From: Planctomycetaceae bacterium
GTDB lineage: Bacteria > Planctomycetota > Planctomycetia > Planctomycetales > Planctomycetaceae
Reading direction: 5' to 3'
Assembly: GCA_021732415.1 (NCBI GenBank)
Contig: JAKFVC010000215.1
Location: forward strand, 1-41,243
DNA: 41,243 nucleotides
Shown: piece after piece, positions 14,908-23,100 of the stretch
Layout of the letters: the number at the start of each line of letters is the position of its first letter
How positions within the stretch are numbered: position 1 is the stretch's first letter
Notes under the pieces: generated by a model
The model's input: only the letters and a program-made list of their open reading frames with translations
Database searches by the model: none
Told to the model about the DNA's origin: nothing
Program-made: the position numbers and the translations under genes

Positions 14908-15792
14908 ATGCCAGCAAGCCCGACCGCATATTTCGTCTCGGAGTACGTCGAGAATCTGAACGCGCCGACCAAGTCGGGGGAGCTGAATTTCCAGCAGAAT
15001 CCCGAATTTCTTGAGGCAACCCCGGAGGTCCAAGAGGCTGCCAAGACAGACTTTGAGCAATTCGCAATGGTCTTGCGGGTAGCTTTTCAAAAGCAAGAAC
15101 CAGCTCTATTCCGTGAATATTTTGAACGACTCCTTGCGACGGCACAAGCGACGTTCACGCCGCACGGATTCTTTCAAAGCCCGCTGAACGATCTGAAGCT
15201 ATTCAAAAGGGAAGTCGTTCAACTTGCCGGCTCGCGGATCAAATCAAGATACACGGCGCGGCTTGCCTTCACGGTATGTGTTGCTTCGGTACTTCTCGTT
15301 TTAGTCGGGCTGATCGTGCAGGCCGCGGGATCTTGGACGGGACTCGGTTTCTCCACTCCAAATTCCGATCCAGTTCCACAACTAACGAAAACTAGAACAG
15401 CCATGCACGGTGTCTTGGCGTGGGATGCCGGATTTTCCTTCGCTCACACTGGATTGCTACTTGCGGGCGCGATGTGGGGACTCTTGTTCGCCTCTATGAC
15501 TCGAAACATCGACCCAACATTTGACACCCTCGTGACGCCCGATGCCGACTTGATGGAACCTTGGGTTCGTCTATTGTTCTTTGGAATTCCCACATTCGTC
15601 ATAGCCTTAATGTTTCAAACGCAACTTGTTTCCATCTCATTTGGAAACACTGTTTCGACGTCACAGATCAACGACAACGCGATAATCGCCGTCCTGATTG
15701 GATTGCTGCTTGGGATTGCTGAGCGCGCACTTCCCGCGGAAGTGGAGCAATGGTCTAAGAAAATACTTCCGAGTTCACAGAACTTGGCGTAA
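14908..15792 (+). CDS. Four-TM membrane protein next to the TIR gene, hypothetical
   Basis: A 294-residue protein with a soluble N-terminal domain (about 1-112), helical and charged (PEVQEAAKTDFEQFAMVLRVA, ALFREYFERLLATAQ). Four TM segments follow, at about 114-140, 172-192, 212-236 and 254-272. A short soluble tail follows (EVEQWSKKILPSSQNLA). I do not recognise a family. It lies 38 bases after the 73-aa gene and 163 bases before the TIR gene, all plus strand. A multi-TM protein encoded beside a TIR protein recalls defence systems where a signal from a TIR enzyme opens or disrupts a membrane effector. That parallel is inference. No strong Shine-Dalgarno precedes the ATG, so the start could shift. 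Confidence 0.78.
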   Translation: MPASPTAYFVSEYVENLNAPTKSGELNFQQNPEFLEATPEVQEAAKTDFEQFAMVLRVAFQKQEPALFREYFERLLATAQATFTPHGFFQSPLNDLKLFKREVVQLAGSRIKSRYTARLAFTVCVASVLLVLVGLIVQAAGSWTGLGFSTPNSDPVPQLTKTRTAMHGVLAWDAGFSFAHTGLLLAGAMWGLLFASMTRNIDPTFDTLVTPDADLMEPWVRLLFFGIPTFVIALMFQTQLVSISFGNTVSTSQINDNAIIAVLIGLLLGIAERALPAEVEQWSKKILPSSQNLA

Positions 15793-15955
15793 ATGCCCGC
15801 GGGGTTGGCACAGGTTATTGAACGATCATATGGATTGCGCGCGGTTTGAGATTGTGTGAGCGAAGCGAATAAGAGGCCGCGGCTTCACTGATGCATTTCA
15901 CATGATCAACGCATCGAATGATGCAAAGTGCTCCAATTGCGAAAATGGCCTTTGA

Positions 15956-16516
15956 ATGAGCCGAATTGTTACTTTCGATGAACTTCGACGACGTGGGAAA
16001 GCTACCGGAAGGACGGCAGGTCAGATAATCAGTGAGCACTCACGATCACTGACAACTAAAGACACGTTTCTCTCCTATTCGTCGCGGGACGTCGAATTTG
16101 TCCCAGCCGTGATTGATTTGCTCGAACAACACGGGGCGTCAGTCTACTGCGACAAGGGAGACGACTCATTACCCGAAAAGCCAAATCTCGATACCGCTCG
16201 AATCCTCAGAAATGCAATTTCAAGCTGCGAGCGTCTTGTCGTGTTTGTTACGACGAATAGTAACCAGTCTCGTTGGATACCATGGGAACTTGGGTTCGGA
16301 GACGGCGTTTTGAATGACGGAATGGTTGCCATTCTCCCCGCCGCCCAATCTGAATTTGATTCGAAATGGGTTGACCAGGAGTATTTGGGATTGTATCGAC
16401 GAATTGAACACGGTCGGCTAAATAGCTCTGGTCCACGATGGCTCGTGGCTGACGATCACGATAACACAGCCATTCTGCTAGAAGATTGGTGCGCGCAGGA
16501 TCGCGGCCGACGCTAA
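15956..16516 (+). CDS. TIR-domain protein, putative NAD-consuming enzyme
   Basis: A 186-residue protein with a TIR fold at about 36-150. The opening KDTFLSYSSRD (about 35-45) is the classic first beta strand and box 1. VIDLLEQHGASVYCDKGD (about 52-69) is the first helix and second strand. SCERLVVFVTTNSNQSRWIPWELGFGDG is the distal strand and alphaC region, where E111 in SRWIPWELG matches the position of the catalytic glutamate of TIR NADases (bacterial TIRs and SARM1). I therefore expect an active NAD-processing enzyme, not only an adaptor. The N-terminus (1-34) is basic and lacks a signal peptide, so cytoplasmic. It is the last gene of a three-gene plus-strand cluster. No ThsA-like SIR2, macro-domain or SLOG partner is nearby. 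Repeat-rich sequence follows. Confidence 0.88.
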   Translation: MSRIVTFDELRRRGKATGRTAGQIISEHSRSLTTKDTFLSYSSRDVEFVPAVIDLLEQHGASVYCDKGDDSLPEKPNLDTARILRNAISSCERLVVFVTTNSNQSRWIPWELGFGDGVLNDGMVAILPAAQSEFDSKWVDQEYLGLYRRIEHGRLNSSGPRWLVADDHDNTAILLEDWCAQDRGRR

Positions 16517-16656
16517 GTGAGCATCGGCTGTGACACGAAATTCCTATCGATGATGGAGCTTGGCAATCGACCAGCGTGAGTGCCCAGGAATTCAGGCACG
16601 GCTTGGCCTACCAATCTGCCTGAAACTGGACAAACGCGGGTGGCCCGGGTTGCTTC

Positions 16657-16905
16657 GCAACCTGGGTCTACGGGAAGCATTTGATCGTCGTCGCTAGTCT
16701 GATCAAGCAGCGACGTATTCCATCGCAATTCAGACGGCTCCTGATTGCGAGACCTCACAACAGGCCATGATCCAAACCCGGGCCACCCTTCGTGATGGAA
16801 GTAGCTTGCAAATATACTGACTAAACCTGAGCCATCTCGCGGGATACGTCGCTTCTGAGAGAGAATTGCCACGACGATCAAATGCTTCCTGTAAACCCAG
16901 GTTGC
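16657..16905. repeat. Inverted repeat with 35-bp arms
   Basis: Arms 16657-16691 and 16871-16905 are inverted copies matching at 33 of 35 positions (core GGAAGCATTTGATCGTCGT). A weaker match continues inward around GCGACGTAT (about 16708-16720 and 16845-16856). The outer edges read AACCTGGGT and ACCCAGGTT. Confidence 0.85.
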
Positions 16906-16970
16906 AGTAGCAACTGGGCCACCCTTCGTGATGGAGATTATTTGCAAATGTTCTGACTCAACCTGGGCCA
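16780..16970. repeat. Two 55-bp direct repeats, GGGCCACCCTTCGTGATGGA type
   Basis: 16780-16834 and 16916-16970 are direct copies offset by 136 bases, sharing GGGCCACCCTTCGTGATGGA, TTGCAAAT and ACTGACT-AACCTG-GCCA blocks with a few substitutions. One copy lies inside and one outside the 35-bp inverted arms, so the two repeat layers interlock. Confidence 0.8.
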
Positions 16971-17000
16971 CCCCGCGTAAATGTCGATCCAAATTCATTA

Positions 17001-17060
17001 CCCAGGGTAGCCCGCCGGAGCGGGCAACCCTGGGCTATGATGCATATCCCCTTCGGGGAA
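17001..17060. repeat. GGGTAGCCCGC...GCAACCCTGGGC element (copy 1)
   Basis: A 60-base unit with an internal hairpin (CCCAGGGTAGCCCGC / GCGGGCAACCCTGGG) followed by GATGCATATCCCCTTCGGGG. Two nearly identical copies, arranged head to head, are at 38387-38592. Confidence 0.9.
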
Positions 17061-17507
17061 CTGATGCAGTTGACCAGCGTTACAAAACTCGAATGAACTT
17101 TATCCCCGCCAAATCCAACCCTTTCTTCATCCCAGACTGCAACCCTTACTCTTGTCTACCGACCTGACCGCGCGAGGGGGCGCCATTTTGGTGAGATTGA
17201 CGCCTCGATGTATGATCAATGGGTGATCTGTGCTGAAGAGGCTTGTCTGGGATGGCTTCCGGCGAAGAGTCGGGAAATTGGGGCATCGAGCCGGCATCAG
17301 GCGGCTGACCGGGCGTTCGCGTCGTTGTCGGAGTGTGAGACTGAGGGTTATCAAATCGGTGGAGGTAGGACTCGTGCTGCGCGACAGTTCGAGGGCGCAC
17401 ATGGTGCGCCTGCGGCGAGAGAGTAGATGGGAATGAGTAGAGAGTAGACTTAAGACAGATTGACGAGTTCAAAGAGTTCAAAGCTGCCATGTGGGTTTAG
17501 GAATTAT

Positions 17508-17589
17508 CTCACGCAAATGCGCCAAGGCGCAAAGTTACGAGGCGTCGAATGCTCGTCAGATTCTTTGCGCCTTGGCGCCTTGGCGTGAG
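17508..17589. repeat. Palindromic repeat, GCGCCAAGGCGCAAAG type (copy 2)
   Basis: CTCACGCAAATGCGCCAAGG... at 17508-17534 is inverted at 17563-17589 (CTTTGCGCCTTGGCGCCTTG and onward). Same architecture and arm sequence as 8641-8710, with a different loop. Confidence 0.88.
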
Positions 17590-17640
17590 GTCTCGCTTCG
17601 TAGGCACAGCAGGAAAGCGATCACGTGGGCAAAGAAGCCA

Positions 17641-18066
17641 AAGAATTCAAAGAAGCGAAGAGTTCAAAGAGTTCAAAGGGTTCAAAGGGGTCAAAGAAGT
17701 CGAAGGGGCGCAGTCGCGGCGGTTCGTCGGTTGCGGGAATGGTCGGACGCGGTGGATCCAAAACTGTGTACGCGAGAACAAAGAATTCAAAGAGCGCAGA
17801 TCCTCGCATCTGTGTCCGTCATTCAGAACCGAAAAGCATTCGATTTGCCAAGTTGCGACCTAACTTCAGACTGTGGCGAAACATCGGGCTTCGCGGCCGA
17901 GCCCAGTATGTATACGCAAGAACAAAGAAGTCGAAGAATTCAAAGAAGCGAAGAGTTCAAAGGGGTCAAAGAAGTCGAAGGGGACGCAGTCGCGGCGGTT
18001 CGTCGGTTGATGGAATGCTCGGGAGTGATGGATCCAAAACTGTGTACGCGAGATCAAAGAATTCAA
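17641..18066. repeat. Long direct repeat with a TTCAAAG-rich core
   Basis: Unit A (17641-17790) and unit B (17934-18066) share, in order, a run of AGTTCAAAG 9-mers, GTCAAAGAAGTCGAAGGGG, CGCAGTCGCGGCGGTTCGTC and GGATCCAAAACTGTGTACGC. They differ mainly by two missing 9-mers in B. A partial third edge (TATACGCAAGAACAAAGAAG) is at about 17909. Read forward, both give Lys/Ser-rich ORFs without the features of a real protein. Confidence 0.8.
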
Positions 18067-18190
18067 AGAAGTCGAAGAGTTCAAAGAATTCTTCGTCGAG
18101 TGGAATGACGGACGGGATTGTCCGTCCTGCGGTCCGATTGGTGGCTCGTCGGTGATCACATCCGAATCGGTGGGAGCCGAGCCGGGTGAT

Positions 18191-19873
18191 TTAGATTCCC
18201 AGCTTCGGGGGGAACTTGAGCGGTTCTGGACTGACTGGGGGGAGTTTCAATTGGTCGGCGGTTTTGTCGTCGAAGAAGACGGCGCAGGAGGGGTCGGCGT
18301 AGACCAGGCGCCAGCCGGGGGTTTGGAGGACTCCTGTGATCAAGCCGCGTGAGAATCGAGAATCCAACATGACGGCGGGGAGGTTGCCTGCCTTGTCACG
18401 CAGCAGTTCTACCCAGCTGGGATGGGCGTGGGTCATGCGTAGGCCGATTTCGTCGAATCGTTCGAAGGTCTGTTGCGTGCAGACTTCCAGGCGGCCGTCC
18501 ATGAAGACCTTGCCTTCCGGTCCGTTGTAGTAGGTGTAGACCGAGGCGACTCCGAAATTTGCGGCGTAGACTCGTTGCGGATATCCCGGATGTCGCATGA
18601 ACTGGGCTGCCTTGTGAGGGAACCATTCGCGAGCTTCACCCAGGCGGAATGGGCGGATCTTCTCGGCCCAGCGGTTCCATTCGCCTGTGACGACGGCCAC
18701 GATCATCAGGACCAATGCCACGGCCGCGGTACGGGAGGCGATGATGGAAAATTGTCCGCGAGGTTGCTCTGGATGATCTTCAGAGGAAGCCGGATAGAAG
18801 ATGTCGTTCACATTTTCTGACAGGACGAAACCCGCGATCAGCGAGAAGATGTTGGTGTTGCGGCTGGCCTTCCAGGCGAGGTACGAGAATCCCACGAAGA
18901 GCAGCGTGCGGAACACATTGAACTTGCCGCGACACGCCAGCCAGAGGAATGAGAGGGCCGCGACCAGCCACAGCAGGAGCTCGGCGTTGAGGTATAGATT
19001 GGTGAAGCCGTTCTTGAGGAGGAACTCGACCGGCTTTTGAAATTCGCCAATGCGTTGGGAGTAGAAATCTTGTTCGACGGTGAACTTGCGGAACAACGTG
19101 AACGGGAAGAGGGCGCCCTGTTCGAAGTACGGATTGACCAGAGCTGCGGCCGCACACACTCCGGCTGTGCGGACGACTGTCGAGGGGCTCGGGTCTAGCG
19201 GTGAGGGGGCCAGGCCGAGTTTGCCGTTGGCGTATGAACGGACGATGTAGTCCGCCGCATAACATCCGCCGACGACCAGTCCGAGAATATAGAGCGCGTG
19301 GCAGTTGATCCAGAAGACCTGGATTGCGGGGAGAATCCAGATCAGTTGCGGGCGTTTTTCCAGACGCGTCACAATCCACAGCCAGCCCGCCAGGCAGAGG
19401 AGGGTCATGATTTCCGGCCGCTCGTAACCGCGCCCGCTGATGGTGATGGCGGGCAAGATCCAGCAGAGAACTCGCTGGCAGCCGCGTAGTTTCGGGCCGC
19501 CGGCATAACAGCCGATTCCCAGGGCGAGCATCAAGATTGCCGCTTTACTCAGGATCAACAGGTTGGCGCCGCCGACTCGATACAGGATGGCCGCGCCGAC
19601 TTCGAAGCCCCAGTGCAGGTCGATCCAGCGCTTGTCGAAGTCGGTGAACGTGTAGAGATCGTAGCCGGGGATGGAAAAGTTCTGGAGGATCCACTCGCCG
19701 GTCTTCAAGTGCCAGAAGAGGTCAGTGTCGAAGAGGGGGAAGCAACAGGCCAGGAACATCCACAGCAGCAGTGCGGCTGGTAGGGCTTCACTGCGGTATC
19801 GCAGCCAGAATGAAGTAGCCGGTACGGCAGTCGAGGCAACCGCAGGGACAGGATTTGGGCGAGACGCAGGCAT
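18191..19873 (-). CDS. Polytopic membrane protein, GT-C-like
   Basis: About 560 residues from the ATG at 19873, where an AAGGG lies about 4 nt upstream; an in-frame ATG at 19981 would add 36 residues that do not look like membrane-protein sequence. At least ten hydrophobic segments fill about residues 30-420. The first luminal loop holds FDTDLFWHLKTGEWIL (about 48-63), which matches the acidic D-x-D-type loop of GT-C glycosyltransferase-like membrane proteins common in planctomycetes. RGYERPEIMTLL follows in a later loop. The C-terminal part (about 420-560) is soluble and extracytoplasmic, with YPQRVYAANFGVASVYTYY and GPEGKVFMDGRLEVC. I infer a glycosyltransferase-like or oligosaccharide-handling protein, but a non-enzymatic role is possible. 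No signal peptide is needed. Repeats lie on both sides; no operon partner. Confidence 0.8.
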   Translation of the reverse strand: MPASRPNPVPAVASTAVPATSFWLRYRSEALPAALLLWMFLACCFPLFDTDLFWHLKTGEWILQNFSIPGYDLYTFTDFDKRWIDLHWGFEVGAAILYRVGGANLLILSKAAILMLALGIGCYAGGPKLRGCQRVLCWILPAITISGRGYERPEIMTLLCLAGWLWIVTRLEKRPQLIWILPAIQVFWINCHALYILGLVVGGCYAADYIVRSYANGKLGLAPSPLDPSPSTVVRTAGVCAAAALVNPYFEQGALFPFTLFRKFTVEQDFYSQRIGEFQKPVEFLLKNGFTNLYLNAELLLWLVAALSFLWLACRGKFNVFRTLLFVGFSYLAWKASRNTNIFSLIAGFVLSENVNDIFYPASSEDHPEQPRGQFSIIASRTAAVALVLMIVAVVTGEWNRWAEKIRPFRLGEAREWFPHKAAQFMRHPGYPQRVYAANFGVASVYTYYNGPEGKVFMDGRLEVCTQQTFERFDEIGLRMTHAHPSWVELLRDKAGNLPAVMLDSRFSRGLITGVLQTPGWRLVYADPSCAVFFDDKTADQLKLPPVSPEPLKFPPKLGI

Positions 19874-20023
19874 AAGCCCTTTTTCCAACAAGCGAAGGAG
19901 TGTGAACAACCAGTTGGAAAGATAGCAGGCAGAGCCGTTGCATTGTAGGGGCCGGTAGGATGGCCGCCCCGGCCGTCGCATTTTGCCGTTAGACGAACAT
20001 TTCCCTTAGAGCGTGTTTGAAAT

Positions 20024-20060
20024 GGGAGGGCGAGGGACTCAGAGGGTACCCCGCCCTCCC
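20024..20060. repeat. GGGAGGGCGAGGGAC-family copy with short arms
   Basis: GGGAGGGCGAGGGACTCAGA continues to AGGGTACCCCGCCCTCCC, closing a small inverted repeat (GGGAGGG/CCCTCCC). It looks like the 2256-2407 palindrome with its centre deleted. It lies between the GT-C-like gene start and the terminator of the giant gene. Confidence 0.82.
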
Positions 20061-20090
20061 ACAATGTCGAATAGGCCAATCCTACGGCAT

Positions 20091-20128
20091 AAAAAACACC
20101 CGGCGTTCCGTGAGGAGCGTCGGGTGTG
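20091..20128 (-). terminator. Rho-independent terminator of the giant gene
   Basis: Read on the minus strand, ACACCCGACGCTCC pairs with GGAACGCCGGGTGT around TCAC, with two mismatches, followed by a T6 run (20091-20096). It begins 18 bases after the stop at 20146. Confidence 0.85.
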
Positions 20129-20145
20129 ATGGACACAAAGGTGAG

Positions 20146-23100
20146 TTAGTTCACGGTAATGTTGCGTGTGGCCACGTTACCGCCGATTCCCAATTCGTCA
20201 AACGCTTGGACACTGACAATTCGCGGTGCGGCGAACGGTTTGCCCTTGAAGCTGGCGTGTTGCAAGACAACTTGGAACAGTTCCTTGCTGGTTGCACCCT
20301 GGAACTGGATCGTCAACGGCACGCCCGACTCTCCGCCGGTCAACGTGGCGATGGTGGTCTTGCCGAGCTTCAAGTCACCCTTGGCATTCAGCTTCAGCTT
20401 CTCACCGTTAAATTCGCCGTTCAGAACGCTGAGAGTATCGCCTGTTTGCTCACCGAGTTGGATCGCCAGCACGATTTTTCCATTGTTGAAGTTGGGCGAA
20501 TCAAAGTCGACCACTGTGGCCGTCGGATCGACCGCAATTTCCTTCTTCCCAGACGTGACACCAGTGGAACTGCTGAGCGTCACGATCGGTCCATCCTTCT
20601 TGTCGTTGATGGTGATTGTCAGGGCCTGTTCGATCGCATGGCTCGCACTGTCAGTGCTGCGAACCCGGACGGTGTAGATCGACTTGGTTTCGAAGTCGAA
20701 GATCTGGGCCGACAGCAGCTTGTTCCCGGAAATCTTGAACGCTGCATTGTCTGCCGAGCCAGTACCCGCCACCAGGCTGTAGGTGAAGCTTTCAGGCGAG
20801 TCCTGATCGGTCGTGTTGAATGTTCCCACGACCGTGTCTGCGGGCTTGTTCTCGTCGATATTCGCCGTGGACAGAGACACCGCTGTGGAGGCTTCGTTCA
20901 CATCCAGAATCGTGATGCTGAAAACCTTCGTGGTCACCAGTCCGTCGCGATCTCGCGATTGAACGCGAATCGAATAAGCGTGGCCCGGATCTTCGTAGTT
21001 CAGCGGACCGGCAACCACCAATTGACCACCCGAAATTGCGAACTTGCCATTGTCAGTCGCACCGGCACCACTCACCAGGCTGTAGGTGAACGTGTCACCG
21101 GCATCGACGTCGACCGTGGTCAAATCGCCCACCACCGTTCCCGGTGCCGAGTTCTCCACAATGGCACTGTTCGACAGGTTGATGTTGGTCGGCGTTTCGT
21201 TCACGTTCCCGACCGTAATCGTCAACGGCATTTCAAAGCCCAGTCCGGCAGTATCGGTGGTCCGAACGCGGATAGAGTAAGTCCCCTTGGCTTCCAGGTT
21301 GAACGGTTGAATGGCGATCAGTTGCCCATTCAGGATCTTGAATGCGGCGTTATCGGACGACCCGGTCCCGCCTACTAGAGCAAAGGTGGCCGTATCTGCC
21401 GCATCCGGATCAGACGCGAGGAGTGTTCCCACCACCGAATTCGCCGGTTGATTCTCCAGAATACTGTTTGGCTGCCCGGTGCCCACATTGTTCGAAGTCG
21501 AGATGCTGGTGGCCGGTTCATTCACGTTCAACACGGAAATCGTGAATGCCTTTTCGAAGCTCAGGCCTGACGGTTGCGTCGAATCGGTGACGCGCACCCG
21601 GATGAAATAGGTGCTCTTGGCCTCGTAGTTGAAGGACGCACTGGTCTGCAGTTGGTTGCCCACGATCTGGAAGGAGTCCTTGTCGGCTCCACCAGTTCCA
21701 CTCACGAGCGAGTAGATCAATGTGTCGTTGGGCAAGTCGACATCGACTCCCGTGAAGAGTCCGATACCCGTTCCCGCTGGTTGGTTCTCGAGCACCGTGT
21801 TGGCCGACAGCGAGACGTCCGACGGGGCGTCAGGAGCCGCAGTCGCGGTGATCGTGAAGGTCTGCGGTGCCGAGGTATCCACACCACCGTTGGCAGTGCC
21901 GGCCTTATCGGTCAGCGTCACCGTGATGTTGGCGAAACCGTTGGCGTTCGGGGTCAGGGTGTAGGTCAGCGTGCCATTCGACATGATGGCCGGGGCCACC
22001 ACAAACAAGTTCGGATTCGAGTTGGCCGTGACGACGAACGTCAACTGCTGACTTGATTCGTTGGCAGCTCCTGCCGAGATTCCCGTTGCCCAGTTGGTAA
22101 TCGTCTGTGGCGAGGCATCTTCAATCACGGTCTGATTGGGTCCCTTGATAAAGACGGGGACATCATTCACAGCAGTGGCCGTGATGTTGAATGTCCTGGG
22201 AGTCGTGGTGTTGACTCCGCCATTCAGATTATTCCCGCTGTCGCTCAGGGTGATCGAAATGTTGGCCGTTCCGTTGGCATTCGGAGCCAGGGTGTAGGTC
22301 AACGTTCCGGTCGACGAAATGGCTGGTGCCACGCTGAACAGGCTGGGGTTCGAATTCCCCGTCACGTTGAACGTCAGCAACTGGGACGATTCATCAGCCG
22401 GTCCGGCGGAGATCTGGGTAGCCCAGTTCGCAATCGATTGCGGCGCCGCATCTTCGAGGACGGTCTGATCGCCGGCGTAGACGAACGACGGCACATCATT
22501 CACCGCGGTGGCGGTAATGACGAAGCTTTGTGTTGCGGAAGTATCGACACCACCATTCTGGGTGCCACCGTTGTCACTCAGTTTCACGGTAATCGTCGCC
22601 GCACCATTGGCATTCGCAGCCAGCTTGTAAGTGAGGGTACCACTGGCATCAATGACCGGGGCCGCACTAAACATGCTGGGATTGCTGTTGGACACGACGG
22701 TAAAGGTCGGCAGTTGTCCGCTTTCATTGGGCGGTCCAACCGAGATCGCCGTGGCCCAACCGGTAATGGTCTGAGCGACCGCATCTTCCAGCAGATTCTG
22801 ATCGGCACCCTTCACGAACGATGGGACATCATTCACTGCGGTGGCCGTGATGTTGAAGGATTGGGTCGAGGATGTATCCACGCCACCATTCGCGGTTCCG
22901 CCATCGTCTTTCAACTGGACGGTGATGGTTGCGGTGCCGTTGATATTCGGAGCCAGTGTATAGGTCAGCGTCCCGTTCGGCCCAATCGCCGGAGCCGCGC
23001 TGAACAGACCCGGGTTCGAGTTGCCGACCACACTGAATGTCAGCACCTGACTCGATTCGTTGGCGGCACCAGCCGAAATTCCGGTCGCCCAGTTGGCAAT

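Larger units (their letters stand above)
16517..18190. other. Gene-free, repeat-rich region of about 1.7 kb
   Basis: Every open frame here is a translation of repeated DNA. The content in order is: inverted 35-bp arms with 55-bp direct repeats (16657-16970), a GGGTAGCCCG element (17001-17060), about 450 bases with nothing recognisable, a GCGCCAAGG palindrome (17508-17589), and two copies of a TTCAAAG-rich repeat (17641-18066). It separates the plus-strand TIR module from the minus-strand GT-C-like gene and could be a repeat-accretion site or the edge of an island. Confidence 0.65.

Noticed and set aside
15956-16516. Thoeris assignment for the TIR gene
   Set aside because: Thoeris needs a ThsA-type effector. 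None lies in the window, so I keep a general TIR-module description.
16513-16998. A 161-codon minus-strand frame after the TIR gene
   Set aside because: It translates the interlocked direct and inverted repeats and has no start signal.
17491-18155. Two Lys/Ser-rich plus-strand frames (about 205 and 176 codons)
   Set aside because: Both translate the TTCAAAG repeat units in different frames. Simple composition, no supporting start site.
20017-21378. A 453-codon plus-strand frame over the end of the giant gene
   Set aside because: Antisense shadow of cadherin-like repeats; no domains and no start signal.
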